A stretch of 64,000 nt of DNA from Ottowia sp. SB7-C50 (GCF_033110285.1 NZ_CP136995.1:868001-932000); one strand, 5' to 3'. Shown: positions 25,698 through 33,867, numbered from the stretch's first letter. The notes: generated from the letters alone by a model not told the origin. Program-made: numbers and translations.

Positions 25698-26185
25698 GCG
25701 GCGGCGCGCCTTCGTCCTGCACGCGCCGCGCGGGTCTGCGGGCGCTGGGCGCGCTGGGCTTCGGCGCGGCGCTGCCGGCGGCTTGGGCGGCCGGGCGCAG
25801 CCTGCCGCTGTCCGTCTCGCTGCCCGACGAGCTGGCGCGCGCGCTGAAGGCGGGGCAGCCGCTCGTCGTCATGGTCAGCCTGCACGGCTGCCCGTGGTGC
25901 GAGCAGGTGCGCAACCACTACCTGGCGCCCATGCACGCGCAGGACGGCCTGCCGGTGGTGCAGGTCGACATGCGCAGCGCCCGCATGACGCGCGCCGCGG
26001 TCGGCGAGGCGATGTCGCACGACGCGCTGGTGCGCGCCTGGGGCGTGAAGGTGGCGCCGACGGTGCTGTTCCTGGGTCGCGGCGGGCGGGAAGTGGCTGA
26101 GCGGCTGGTGGGCGGCTCGACGGACTTCTACGCCGCCTACCTGGACCGCCGGCTGGAGCAGGCGCGCCAGGCGCTGGCCGCTTGA
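25694..26185 (+). CDS. soxW: SoxW-like periplasmic thioredoxin-fold protein
   Basis: A 163-residue exported thioredoxin-like protein. The leader carries a twin-arginine-like start (TRRAGLRALGALGFGAAL), and the active site CPWC lies in SLHGCPWCEQV. A cis-proline loop is present (GVKVAPTVLFLG). SoxW proteins keep SoxYZ or other Sox thiols in the correct redox state, usually together with a membrane electron donor such as SoxV, which is not seen here. Translational overlap with soxH indicates joint expression. Confidence 0.78.
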   Translation: MSGGAPSSCTRRAGLRALGALGFGAALPAAWAAGRSLPLSVSLPDELARALKAGQPLVVMVSLHGCPWCEQVRNHYLAPMHAQDGLPVVQVDMRSARMTRAAVGEAMSHDALVRAWGVKVAPTVLFLGRGGREVAERLVGGSTDFYAAYLDRRLEQARQALAA

Positions 26186-26217
26186 CCGCTGCGGCATTGG
26201 CGTCCAATATGGGCGCC

Positions 26218-26254
26218 TGCGCTTGTCTGATTTGGGTGTGTTGCTATCAATAAG
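26218..26254 (+). repeat. Family A element (degenerate)
   Basis: TGCGCTTGTCTGATTTGGG then TTGCTATCAATAAG in the gap between soxW and the next cytochrome gene. Confidence 0.5.
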
Positions 26255-26289
26255 CTAGCGATCGCCGATCGCTGCTACCGGAGACCGCC

Positions 26290-26619
26290 ATGAACGCTTC
26301 GCTGTACCGCTGGGCCTGGTCGATCTGTCTGGCCGGCGCCGTGCTGCCGGTGGGCGCGCAGACGCCCGCCATCTTCCAGGGCGCCGATCTGGCGCTGGGC
26401 GAAAAGCTGATCGCGCAGAACAAGTGCAACCAGTGCCACGCCCGCAAATGGACCGATGACGGCAAGGCCATCTATCGTCCGCAGGGGCGCATCCATACGC
26501 CGGGGCTGCTGCGCGGCATGGTCGAGCAGTGCAACACCGAGATGAACCTGAGCCTGTTCCCCGAAGAAGTCACGGCCATTGCTGCCGTGCTCAACCGCGA
26601 CCACTACCGGCTCCGCTGA
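26290..26619 (+). CDS. Small periplasmic c-type cytochrome
   Basis: A 109-residue exported protein with a signal peptide (cleavage near VGAQ) and a single heme site CNQCH about residue 47. The rest (QGRIHTPGLLRGMVEQCNTEMNL and so on) is not of a well-known cytochrome family; a further cysteine and possible axial methionine lie in EQCNTEMN. It stands alone between soxW and soxC, about 100 bases from each, and is probably an electron acceptor or carrier in the Sox pathway. I cannot assign it to a named subunit. Confidence 0.75.
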   Translation: MNASLYRWAWSICLAGAVLPVGAQTPAIFQGADLALGEKLIAQNKCNQCHARKWTDDGKAIYRPQGRIHTPGLLRGMVEQCNTEMNLSLFPEEVTAIAAVLNRDHYRLR

Positions 26620-26655
26620 CCGGCGCAGCCGCCACGCTGAACGCGCGGCGCGATT

Positions 26656-26700
26656 GGGGCAAACCCCATGGGGCACGCGCCGCCCAAGCTTTAACATAAG
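26656..26700 (+). promoter_or_regulatory. Candidate sox control region 2, upstream of soxC
   Basis: GGGGCAAACCCCAT (26656-26669) followed by CTTTAACATAAG (26689-26700), ten of twelve bases like the element at 20939. The soxC start is 28 bases further on. Confidence 0.5.
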
Positions 26701-26727
26701 CAATTGCGCATATAGCGAATAAAAAGC

Positions 26728-28107
26728 ATGACGAACGACATCCTTTCCCCCGCGCCGGCCAGCGTGCCCGGCGGCAGGCTGCGCAAGGCGCCGGAAAACT
26801 TCCTCGACCCGGCGGGCGTGCGCAACGTGTTCGCCGAAGGCAAGCGCGGCCGGCGCGACTTCATCCGCAGCGCGTTTGCGGCGGCGCTGGCGGGCGGCGC
26901 CGCGGCGGGCGCGGGCGCGCAGGGCAAGTCGGTGGGCGAGGGCGACCCGGCCATCCTGAAGCTGCCGGCGCACAGCACCGGCCTGGGCCAGCCGGTGGCC
27001 ACCGACGGCTATGGCCTGCCGTCCAGGTACGAAGGCAATGTGCAGCGCCGGCCCAGCCCCGGCCTGACGCAGACCAGCCAGGCGTCGGTGTCGTTCGCGC
27101 CGCTGCAGTCGCTGTTCGGCATCGTCACGCCCAGCGGCCTGCACTTCGAGCGGCACCACCAGGGCTGGTGGGACATCGACCCGGCGCAGCACCGCTTCAT
27201 GGTCAACGGCATGGTCAAGTCGCCCAAGGTGTTCACCATGGACGAGATCATGCGGCTGCCGAGCGTGAGCCGCTTCCACTTCATCGAGTGCGGCGCCAAC
27301 ACCGGCATGGAATGGGGCAACGTGGCCGTGCCCACCTGCCAGTATTCGCACGGCATGCTGTCGTGCAGCGAATTCACCGGCGTGCCGCTGATCACCCTGC
27401 TGGAACTGGCCGGCGCCGACATGAAAGCCGGCAAGTTCGTGCTGGCCGAGGGCGCCGATGGCTCCAGCATGACGCGCACCATCCCCATGAGCCTGATCAC
27501 CAGCGGCCAGGTGCTGGTGGCCTACGGCCAGAACGGCGAGATGCTGCGGCCCGAAAACGGTTACCCGCTGCGTCTGGTGGTGCCGGGCGTGCAGGGCGTC
27601 AGCTGGGTCAAGTACCTGCGCCGCTGCGAAGTGGGCGACCAGCCCTGGGGCGCCAAGGACGAGGCGGTGCACTACATCGACCTGATGCCCGACGGTACGC
27701 ACCGCCAGTACACCAGCATCCAGGAATGCAAGAGCGTCATCACCACGCCCTCGGGTGGCCAGGTGCTGCTGGACAAGGGCTTCTACAACATCAGCGGCCT
27801 GGCCTGGTCGGGCCGCGGCAAGATCAGGCGGGTGGACGTGTCGGTCGACGGCGGCCGCCACTGGCGCACCGCGCGCCTCGAATCGCCGGTGATGGACAAG
27901 TGCCTGACGCGCTTCAACATCGACTGGGTGTGGGACGGCAAGCCCACCATCGTGCAAAGCCGCGCCATGGACGACACCGGCTACGTGCAGCCGACGTCGC
28001 GCGAATTGCGCGCGGTGCGCGGCACGCGCTCCATCTATCACAACAACTCGGTCCAGTCGTGGCTGGTACAGGAAAACGGCGAGGTGAAGAATGTCCAGCT
28101 CGCGTAA
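26728..28107 (+). CDS. soxC: Sulfane dehydrogenase molybdoprotein subunit SoxC
   Basis: SoxC is the molybdopterin subunit of the SoxCD complex, which oxidises the sulfane sulfur bound to SoxY in the periplasm, releasing six electrons. The 459-residue protein has a late twin-arginine signal (RGRRDFIRSAFAAALAGG, about residue 42), the sulfite-oxidase-family cofactor motif RFHFIECGANTGMEW with its molybdenum-binding cysteine, and the C-terminal dimerisation domain (ISGLAWSGRGKIRRVDVSVD). Its end overlaps soxD by 17 bases. SoxCD presence predicts complete oxidation of thiosulfate without sulfur-globule storage. Confidence 0.95.
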   Translation: MTNDILSPAPASVPGGRLRKAPENFLDPAGVRNVFAEGKRGRRDFIRSAFAAALAGGAAAGAGAQGKSVGEGDPAILKLPAHSTGLGQPVATDGYGLPSRYEGNVQRRPSPGLTQTSQASVSFAPLQSLFGIVTPSGLHFERHHQGWWDIDPAQHRFMVNGMVKSPKVFTMDEIMRLPSVSRFHFIECGANTGMEWGNVAVPTCQYSHGMLSCSEFTGVPLITLLELAGADMKAGKFVLAEGADGSSMTRTIPMSLITSGQVLVAYGQNGEMLRPENGYPLRLVVPGVQGVSWVKYLRRCEVGDQPWGAKDEAVHYIDLMPDGTHRQYTSIQECKSVITTPSGGQVLLDKGFYNISGLAWSGRGKIRRVDVSVDGGRHWRTARLESPVMDKCLTRFNIDWVWDGKPTIVQSRAMDDTGYVQPTSRELRAVRGTRSIYHNNSVQSWLVQENGEVKNVQLA

Positions 28108-29161
28108 CGTCATTGCTACGGTATTGATAGCTGTCTGCACTTTATCGGCGGGCGCTCAAGGCAAATTTCCCGGCATTGGCCGCGACGCCACACCGAAGGA
28201 GGTGGCGGCCTGGGACATCGACGTGCGCCCCGACTTCAAGGGCCTGCCGCCCGGCAGCGGCAGCGTCGCCAAGGGTCAGGACGTGTGGGAAGCCAAGTGC
28301 GCCGGCTGCCATGGCGTGTTCGGCGAATCCAACTCGGTGTTCTCGCCGCTGGTGGGCGGCACCACGGCCGAGGACGTGAAGACCGGCCGCGTGGCCATGC
28401 TCAAGCGCGCCGATTACCCCGGCCGCACCACGCTGATGAAGGTGCCCACCGTGGCGACGCTGTGGGACTACATCCACCGCGCCATGCCGTGGGACAAGCC
28501 CAAGTCGCTGACGCACGACGAGGTGTACGCCGTCACCGCCTTCCTGCTGAACCTGGGCCATGTGGTGCCCGACGACTTCACGCTGACGGACAAGAACATT
28601 GCCGAAGTGCAGCAGCGCATGCCCAACCGCAACGGCATGAGCACGGCGCACGCCATGTGGCCCGGCAAGGAGCTGGGCGCCGCCGCCGCGCCCGACGTGC
28701 GTGCCACCGCCTGCATGAGTAACTGCGGCCCCGAGCCGAAGGTGGCGTCGTCGCTGCCCGACCACGCGCGCAACAACCACGGCAACCTGCGCGAGCAGAA
28801 CCGCACCGTCGGCCCGCAGCGCGGCTCTGACACCACCCGGGCCGAAGGCAAGCTGGGCGACGCGGCCGGCCCGGTCAAGGTGGTCGGCCCCGCCGGCGGT
28901 GCCGCCAGTCCCAACGTCGCGGCCATTGCCCTGACGCAAAAGCACGCGTGCACCGCTTGCCATAACATCGAAGGCAAGCTGGTTGGCCCGAGCTTTGTCG
29001 ACATCGCCAAGAAGCACGGCGGCAAGGCCGACTACCTGGCCGGCAAGATCAAGGCAGGCGGCGCGGGCGTGTGGGGCGAAGTGCCCATGCCGCCACAGAC
29101 ACTGCCCGACGAGGACACCAAGGCCATCGCCGCCTGGCTGGCCGCGGGCGCCAGCAAATGA
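28091..29161 (+). CDS. soxD: Diheme cytochrome c subunit SoxD
   Basis: The cytochrome partner of SoxC, 356 residues with a signal peptide. Two heme sites are visible: CAGCH near residue 74 and CTACH near residue 295, each in its own cytochrome domain, joined by a linker of about 100 residues (with a CMSNCG pair) that is glycine- and alanine-rich. The start overlaps soxC, as in other sox clusters. The DNA that encodes the signal peptide (28115-28162) has the block order of a family A repeat, so part of the leader may have been acquired from, or shaped by, that element. Confidence 0.93.
   Translation: MSSSRNVIATVLIAVCTLSAGAQGKFPGIGRDATPKEVAAWDIDVRPDFKGLPPGSGSVAKGQDVWEAKCAGCHGVFGESNSVFSPLVGGTTAEDVKTGRVAMLKRADYPGRTTLMKVPTVATLWDYIHRAMPWDKPKSLTHDEVYAVTAFLLNLGHVVPDDFTLTDKNIAEVQQRMPNRNGMSTAHAMWPGKELGAAAAPDVRATACMSNCGPEPKVASSLPDHARNNHGNLREQNRTVGPQRGSDTTRAEGKLGDAAGPVKVVGPAGGAASPNVAAIALTQKHACTACHNIEGKLVGPSFVDIAKKHGGKADYLAGKIKAGGAGVWGEVPMPPQTLPDEDTKAIAAWLAAGASK
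28115..28162 (-). repeat. Family A-like element inside the soxD signal peptide
   Basis: GCTACGGTATTGATAGCTG, CTGCACTTTATC, GGGCGCTCAAGGC follow the minus-strand family A plan. It is coding DNA, so the match could be chance. Confidence 0.35.
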
Positions 29162-29177
29162 AGAGCTTGGGCTGAAT

Positions 29178-29233
29178 GGGGATTTCCCCATCAACTTGAT
29201 TCCCGTTAAGTATTAGCATTGACTTATTTTTAG
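29178..29233 (+). promoter_or_regulatory. Candidate sox control region 3, upstream of soxY
   Basis: GGGGATTTCCCCAT (29178-29191), a perfect GGGG/CCCC palindrome, then GACTTATTTTTAG (29221-29233) before the soxY start at 29246. The A/T-rich part may be the promoter or an operator. Confidence 0.5.
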
Positions 29234-29245
29234 GAGTAACCCGCG

Positions 29246-29704
29246 ATGCAGACCCGTCGTCAAACCCTCAAGCAAAGCGCCGTGGTGGCTGGCCTGCTGG
29301 CCGGCACCGGCCTGTTCCCGCAGTACGCGCTGGCCTTCAACAAGGCGGCGTTCGAGGCCAAGAGCCTGAACGACGCGCTGAAGGCGCTGGGCGCCTCTGG
29401 CGCGCCGGCGGCCAGTGGCGCGGTCACGCTCACCGCGCCCGACATCGCCGAGAACGGCGCCGTCGTGCCGCTGGCCGTGGCCAGCAGCCTGCCCAACGTC
29501 AAGCAGCTGGTGCTGCTGGTCGAAAAGAACCCCAACGCCCTGGTGGCGGTGTTCAACGTCACGCCTGAAGTCGACGCCAACTTCGCCACGCGCTCCAAGA
29601 TGGGTGAAACCTCCGACGTCTACGCCGTGGCCATCACCGCCGACGGCAAGGCGCATTACGCCAAGAAGGAAGTCAAGGTCACTTTGGGCGGCTGCGGCGG
29701 CTGA
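29246..29704 (+). CDS. soxY: Thiosulfate oxidation carrier subunit SoxY
   Basis: SoxY carries the sulfur substrate covalently on a C-terminal cysteine while SoxAX, SoxB and SoxCD act on it. The 152-residue protein ends in GGCGG, the carrier motif. The N-terminus is a Tat signal (TRRQTLKQSAVVAGLLAG), fitting export already bound to SoxZ. TTTTTAGGAGTAAC with a good AGGAG site precedes the ATG. A family B repeat separates it from soxZ, an unusual insertion into a pair that is normally adjacent. Confidence 0.96.
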   Translation: MQTRRQTLKQSAVVAGLLAGTGLFPQYALAFNKAAFEAKSLNDALKALGASGAPAASGAVTLTAPDIAENGAVVPLAVASSLPNVKQLVLLVEKNPNALVAVFNVTPEVDANFATRSKMGETSDVYAVAITADGKAHYAKKEVKVTLGGCGG

Positions 29705-29709
29705 ATATG

Positions 29710-29812
29710 ACCCCCCCTGAGTCGCCTGCGGCGCCTTCCCCCGGGGGACACCGCCAGTGGCGTGGCCAAGCCCGCTCCACGGCAGTCCCGAACGGCCTGC
29801 GCCGCGGCCACA
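29710..29812 (+). repeat. Family B element between soxY and soxZ
   Basis: CCCCCCCTGAGTCGCCTGCG at the left, CCCCCGGGGGACACCGCCAG in the middle and GGCCAAGCCCGCTCCACGGC at the right; nearly the same as 54685-54784. Confidence 0.7.
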
Positions 29813-29848
29813 AGCGTGTTGAAAAGTTATTGAATCAGGAGAAAAGAC

Positions 29849-30160
29849 ATGGCAGACCCGATGCGAATTCGCGCTCAGGCCGCTGGCGACAAGGCCACGG
29901 TGCGCGTGTTGATGAGCCACGAAATGGAATCCGGGCAGCGCAAGGACGCGTCCGGCAAGGTGGTGCCGGCGTGGCACATCTCGGACGTGACGGCCAGCCT
30001 GAACGGCAAGCCGGTGTTCTCGTGCGAGTGGGGCCCGGCGGTGTCCAAGAACCCGTTCCTGCAGTTCAACGTCAAGGGCGCCAAGGCCGGCGACAAGATC
30101 AGCGTCACCTGGAAAGACAACAAGGGCGATACACGCACCGACGAAGCCACGGTGTCGTGA
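29849..30160 (+). CDS. soxZ: Thiosulfate oxidation carrier subunit SoxZ
   Basis: The 103-residue partner of SoxY. It has no signal peptide of its own and is presumably carried across the membrane with SoxY. The immunoglobulin-like fold is recognisable from VRVLMSHEMESGQRKD, PAWHISDVTASLNG and FSCEWGPAVSKNPFLQF, the standard SoxZ pattern. TCAGGAG before the ATG gives the ribosome site. It is followed by about 140 bases without a gene and then a strong terminator, so soxYZ may form their own transcription unit. Confidence 0.95.
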   Translation: MADPMRIRAQAAGDKATVRVLMSHEMESGQRKDASGKVVPAWHISDVTASLNGKPVFSCEWGPAVSKNPFLQFNVKGAKAGDKISVTWKDNKGDTRTDEATVS

Positions 30161-30302
30161 CCGATTGGCGCATGGCAGTTCCGCAGCGCCCTCGTGCAGG
30201 GGTGGTGCGGGTGTGCCGTGCGCCCTGGCCGCCGCCGGATGCGGCCACCTGGCGCCATGCATCGGGTGTGCTGCACCCCGGTTAGTCCCATGCGCAGCAG
30301 AC

Positions 30303-30339
30303 AGCGGGCGTGCCCCAATCCACGCCCGCTTTGTTTTTT
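30303..30339 (+). terminator. Rho-independent terminator after soxYZ
   Basis: AGCGGGCGTG-ccccaatc-CACGCCCGCT (ten base pairs, 30303-30330) followed by TTGTTTTTT. It ends about 30 bases before soxA, so soxA needs its own promoter or read-through. Confidence 0.85.
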
Positions 30340-30367
30340 GGTTATTCAGGAAGTAGGAGACAAGCCC

Positions 30368-31177
30368 ATGAGCAAAACAATCCGGGTGGCCTGCGCCGCC
30401 TTGCTGGTCGGCCTGACCGGCGCGCATGCGCTGGCGCAGGAAAAGACCTCCATCCAGGCCATCGAGGAATACCGCGAGATGCTGCAGGACGGCAACCCCG
30501 CCGACCTGTTCGAGGCCAAGGGCGAAGAGCTGTGGAAGAAGGCGCGCGGCCCGCGCAACGCCTCGCTCGAACGCTGTGACCTGGGCCTGGGCCCGGGCGT
30601 GGTCAAGGGTGCTTTTGTGCAGCTGCCGCGCTACTTCAAGGACACCGGCAAGGTGCAGGACCTGGAATCGCGCCTGGTCACTTGCATGACCACGCTGCAA
30701 GGCATTGAGGCCAAGGACATCGTCAACGGCCAGTGGGGCCGTGGCGAGCGCGCCAACACCACCGCACTGGCGACCTGGATCGCTGCGCAATCCAAGGGCA
30801 TGGCCTTCAACCTGCCGCAGTCGAACGAGCAGGAACGCGTGATGTACCAGGTGGGCAAGCGCCTGTTCTACCAGCGCGGCGGCGCGCATGACTTTGCGTG
30901 TGCGTCATGCCACGGCGAAGAAGGCAAGCGCATCCGACTGCAGGATTTGCCGCTGCTCACCAAGAACCCCGGCGACGGCGTCGGCTTTGCCGCCTGGCCA
31001 GCCTACCGCGTCTCCAACGGCCAGATGTGGACCATGCAGCACCGGCTGAACGATTGCTATCGCCAACAGCGCTTCCCCGAGCCCGACTTCGCCAGCGACG
31101 TCACCGTGGCCCTGGGCGTGTACCTGGGCGTCAACGCCAAGGGCGCCAAGTCCGCCGTCCCGACCATCAAGCGCTGA
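30368..31177 (+). CDS. soxA: L-cysteine S-thiosulfotransferase subunit SoxA
   Basis: SoxA, with SoxX, oxidatively attaches thiosulfate to the SoxY cysteine. The 269-residue protein has a Sec signal (cleavage near ALAQ), two cysteines of the vestigial N-terminal heme domain (LERCDLG and LVTCMTT) that probably form a disulfide, a single intact heme site CASCH near residue 180, and the later cysteine in RLNDCYRQQRFPEPDF, the expected modified cysteine heme ligand. It is therefore of the monoheme type. GTAGGAG precedes the ATG. SoxX follows after 14 bases. Confidence 0.94.
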   Translation: MSKTIRVACAALLVGLTGAHALAQEKTSIQAIEEYREMLQDGNPADLFEAKGEELWKKARGPRNASLERCDLGLGPGVVKGAFVQLPRYFKDTGKVQDLESRLVTCMTTLQGIEAKDIVNGQWGRGERANTTALATWIAAQSKGMAFNLPQSNEQERVMYQVGKRLFYQRGGAHDFACASCHGEEGKRIRLQDLPLLTKNPGDGVGFAAWPAYRVSNGQMWTMQHRLNDCYRQQRFPEPDFASDVTVALGVYLGVNAKGAKSAVPTIKR

Positions 31178-31191
31178 AAGAGAGCCCATCC

Positions 31192-31875
31192 ATGAAGATG
31201 AACAGGAAGCATGTGTTTGCGCTGTCGCTGGTGGCGGCGGTGGTGGTGGCCGGCTGTGCGGCGGGCGGCGGTGCGTCGTCCAGCGTGTCCATGACGTCGG
31301 CCGAGCTCGACGCACTGACGCGCAAGATCGTCAACGAGTCGTTCCACGACAAGGGCATTGTCAAGGTGAAGGCCGCCTTCGCCGACGACGAGACGCTGAA
31401 GGCGTGCAACGCTGCCGACGTGTCAGGCAAGCCGCTCGACGAAGCCACCGCCAAACGGCTGGAAGCGCTGAACCTGCAGACCATCAAGTGGCCCGCCGGC
31501 GGCAAATACCTGGGCGACTGGAAAGAGGGCGAGAAGATCGCCCAGAGCGGCCGCGGCATGACCTGGACCGACCAGGCTGGCGCAGCCAACGGCGGCAACT
31601 GCTACAACTGCCACCAGATCGACAAGAAGGAAATCTCCTTCGGCACCATTGGCCCCAGCCTCTACAACTACGGCAAGCTGCGCGGCGTGGCCGACCCGAA
31701 CAGCCCGCAGTCGCAAGAGATCGTGAAGTACACCTGGGGCAAGATCTGGAACGCCAAGGCCTACAACGCCTGCTCCAACATGCCGCGCGCCGGCCACATG
31801 GGCATCCTGACCGAGAAGCAGGTGGCCGACATCGTGGCGCTGCTGCTCGATCCCAAGTCGCCTGTGAACCAGTAA
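31192..31875 (+). CDS. soxX: Cytochrome subunit SoxX, putative lipoprotein
   Basis: The monoheme partner of SoxA, 227 residues, with the heme site CYNCH near residue 139 and a likely axial methionine in ACSNMPRAGHMG. The N-terminus ends in VVVAGCAAGGG, a good lipobox, so the mature protein may be anchored to a membrane rather than soluble. An N-terminal extension of about 100 residues with its own cysteine precedes the cytochrome domain, making this the longer SoxX form. A terminator follows directly. Confidence 0.92.
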   Translation: MKMNRKHVFALSLVAAVVVAGCAAGGGASSSVSMTSAELDALTRKIVNESFHDKGIVKVKAAFADDETLKACNAADVSGKPLDEATAKRLEALNLQTIKWPAGGKYLGDWKEGEKIAQSGRGMTWTDQAGAANGGNCYNCHQIDKKEISFGTIGPSLYNYGKLRGVADPNSPQSQEIVKYTWGKIWNAKAYNACSNMPRAGHMGILTEKQVADIVALLLDPKSPVNQ

Positions 31876-31885
31876 GGCGCATCTC

Positions 31886-31909
31886 GCCCGGCGCCGCCGG
31901 GCTTTTTTT
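31886..31909 (+). terminator. Rho-independent terminator after soxX
   Basis: GCCCGGC-gcc-GCCGGGC followed by seven T. It lies between soxX and soxB. Confidence 0.85.
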
Positions 31910-31935
31910 GACCCATTACATCAGTCGGTGCTGAT

Positions 31936-33669
31936 ATGAACCTCACCAAACGCGAATTTCTGCAAGTCCTGAGTGCCGCCAGCGCAGCAGGCATGGGCCT
32001 GGGCAGCTATCAAAATGCAAGCGCACAGACGGCGGCCGAGGGGCTGTACGACATCCCCAAATTCGGCAACGTGTCGTTCCTGCACATCACCGACTGCCAC
32101 GCGCAGCTCAAGCCCATCTACTTCCGTGAGCCCAGCGTCAACCTGGGCGTGGGCGACATGAAGGGCAAGCTGCCGCACCTGGTGGGCGAGCACCTGCTGA
32201 AGCTGGCCGGCGTCAAGCCCGGCACGGCCCAGGCACATGCGCTGACCTACCTCGACTTCGAGCAGGCGGCGCAGCGCTATGGCAAGGTCGGCGGCTTTGC
32301 GCACCTGGCCACGCTGGTCAAGCGCCTGCGCGCCAGCCGTCCCGGCGCGCTGCTGCTGGACGGCGGCGACACCTGGCAGGGCAGCGGCACCGCGCTGTGG
32401 ACCAAAGGCCAGGACATGGTCGAGGCCTGCAAGCTGCTCGGTGTGGATGTGATGACCGGCCACTGGGAATTCACCCTGGGCATGGACCGTGTGAAGGAAA
32501 TCGTCGAGAAAGACTTTGACGGCAAGGTCGATTTCGTCGCCCAGAACGTCAAGACACTCGACTTTGGCGACCCGGTGTTCAAGCCCTACGTTATCAAGCA
32601 AATGAACGGCGTGCCGGTCGCCATCATCGGCCAGGCGTTTCCGTACACGCCCATCGCCAACCCGCGCTACATGGTCAAGGACTGGGAATTCGGCATCCAG
32701 GACGAGAACATGCAGAAGATGGTGGACGAAGCCCGCGCCAAGGGCGCGCAGGTGGTGGTCGTCATCAGCCACAACGGCATGGACGTCGATCTGAAGATGG
32801 CCAGCCGGGTGCGCGGCATCGACGCCATCATGGGCGGCCACACGCACGACGGCATGCCCGTGGCCAGCGTGATCAAGAGCGCCGGCGGCCAGACGCTGGT
32901 GACCAACGCCGGCAGCAACGGCAAGTTCCTCGGCGTGCTGGACTTTGACGTGAAGAGCGGCAAGGTGGCCGACTACCGCTACAAGCTGCTGCCCGTGTTT
33001 GCCAATATGCTGCCGGCCGACAAGGAGATGGACGCGCTCATCACCAAGATTCGCGCCCCTTACGAAGCCAAGCTGGCCGAACAGTTGGGCGTGACCGAAG
33101 GCCTGCTGTACCGCCGCGGCAACTTCAACGGCACGGGCGACCAGCTCATCGTGGATGCGCTCATGGAAGCGCAGGGCGCGCAGATTGCCTTCTCGCCCGG
33201 CTTCCGCTGGGGCACCACGCTGCTGCCCGGCCAGCCCATCGCGCGCGAATGGCTGCTGGACATGACCGCCACCACCTACAGCTACGCCACGCTCACCGAG
33301 ATGAAGGGCGAGATGCTCAAGACCATCCTCGAAGACGTGGCCGACAACCTGTTCAACCCCGACCCGTACTACCAGCAGGGCGGCGACATGGTCCGCGTCG
33401 GCGGCCTGACCTACGCCTGCGACCCCCTGGCCAGCCAGGGCAAGCGCATCAGCGACATGCGCCTGAAGGGCCAGCCCATCGACGCCAGCAAGAACTACCT
33501 CGTCGCCGGCTGGGCGCCCGTCGCCGAAGAGGCGTCAAAAGCCGGCAACAAGATGGTGTGGGACGTGATCGAGGACTGGCTCAAGGCCAAAGGCGGCAAG
33601 GTGGCACCGCGCCAGGTCAACCAGCCCAAGCTGACCGGCGGGCTGCCGAATCCGGGGTATGCGGGCTGA
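31936..33669 (+). CDS. soxB: Thiosulfohydrolase SoxB
   Basis: SoxB removes sulfate from SoxY-bound thiosulfonate. It is a di-manganese enzyme of the 5'-nucleotidase family, 577 residues. Metal-binding motifs are HITDCHAQLKP, LLLDGGDTWQGSG, MTGHWEF (in place of the nucleotidase GNHEF), VVVISHNGMDVD and GGHTHDGMP. The signal reads TKREFLQVLSAASAAG, a KR variant of the twin-arginine motif. A terminator separates it from soxX, so it may have its own promoter. It closes the sox cluster. Confidence 0.95.
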   Translation: MNLTKREFLQVLSAASAAGMGLGSYQNASAQTAAEGLYDIPKFGNVSFLHITDCHAQLKPIYFREPSVNLGVGDMKGKLPHLVGEHLLKLAGVKPGTAQAHALTYLDFEQAAQRYGKVGGFAHLATLVKRLRASRPGALLLDGGDTWQGSGTALWTKGQDMVEACKLLGVDVMTGHWEFTLGMDRVKEIVEKDFDGKVDFVAQNVKTLDFGDPVFKPYVIKQMNGVPVAIIGQAFPYTPIANPRYMVKDWEFGIQDENMQKMVDEARAKGAQVVVVISHNGMDVDLKMASRVRGIDAIMGGHTHDGMPVASVIKSAGGQTLVTNAGSNGKFLGVLDFDVKSGKVADYRYKLLPVFANMLPADKEMDALITKIRAPYEAKLAEQLGVTEGLLYRRGNFNGTGDQLIVDALMEAQGAQIAFSPGFRWGTTLLPGQPIAREWLLDMTATTYSYATLTEMKGEMLKTILEDVADNLFNPDPYYQQGGDMVRVGGLTYACDPLASQGKRISDMRLKGQPIDASKNYLVAGWAPVAEEASKAGNKMVWDVIEDWLKAKGGKVAPRQVNQPKLTGGLPNPGYAG

Positions 33670-33709
33670 GCGGGTGGCAGGCGCCAGCGCAACTGCAGCG
33701 CAGAACATT

Positions 33710-33757
33710 GCTACGTAAAATATAGCTTCTTGCGCCCTTCTGATAGCCGCTGAAGGC
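33710..33757 (-). repeat. Family A element after soxB
   Basis: GCTACGTAAAATATAGCTTC, TTGCGCCC and CCGCTGAAGGC match the minus-strand plan. A run of eight T follows at 33760-33767. Confidence 0.55.
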
Positions 33758-33867
33758 AGTTTTTTTTCATACACACCGTGCTTTGATGCCGGCTCAGTCA
33801 CGCCGCTGCCAGCTATGCCGCTGGTTCGCTGGAAGTTTTGATGGGCCGAAAGCAGTAGGCTTGTCAG

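Noticed and set aside
32003..32017. GGCAGCTATCAAAATGC inside soxB, like the core of family A
   Set aside because: Only the AGCTATCAAAA block matches; the flanking AGCGCTT/AAGCGC blocks are missing and the DNA codes for the SoxB leader end.
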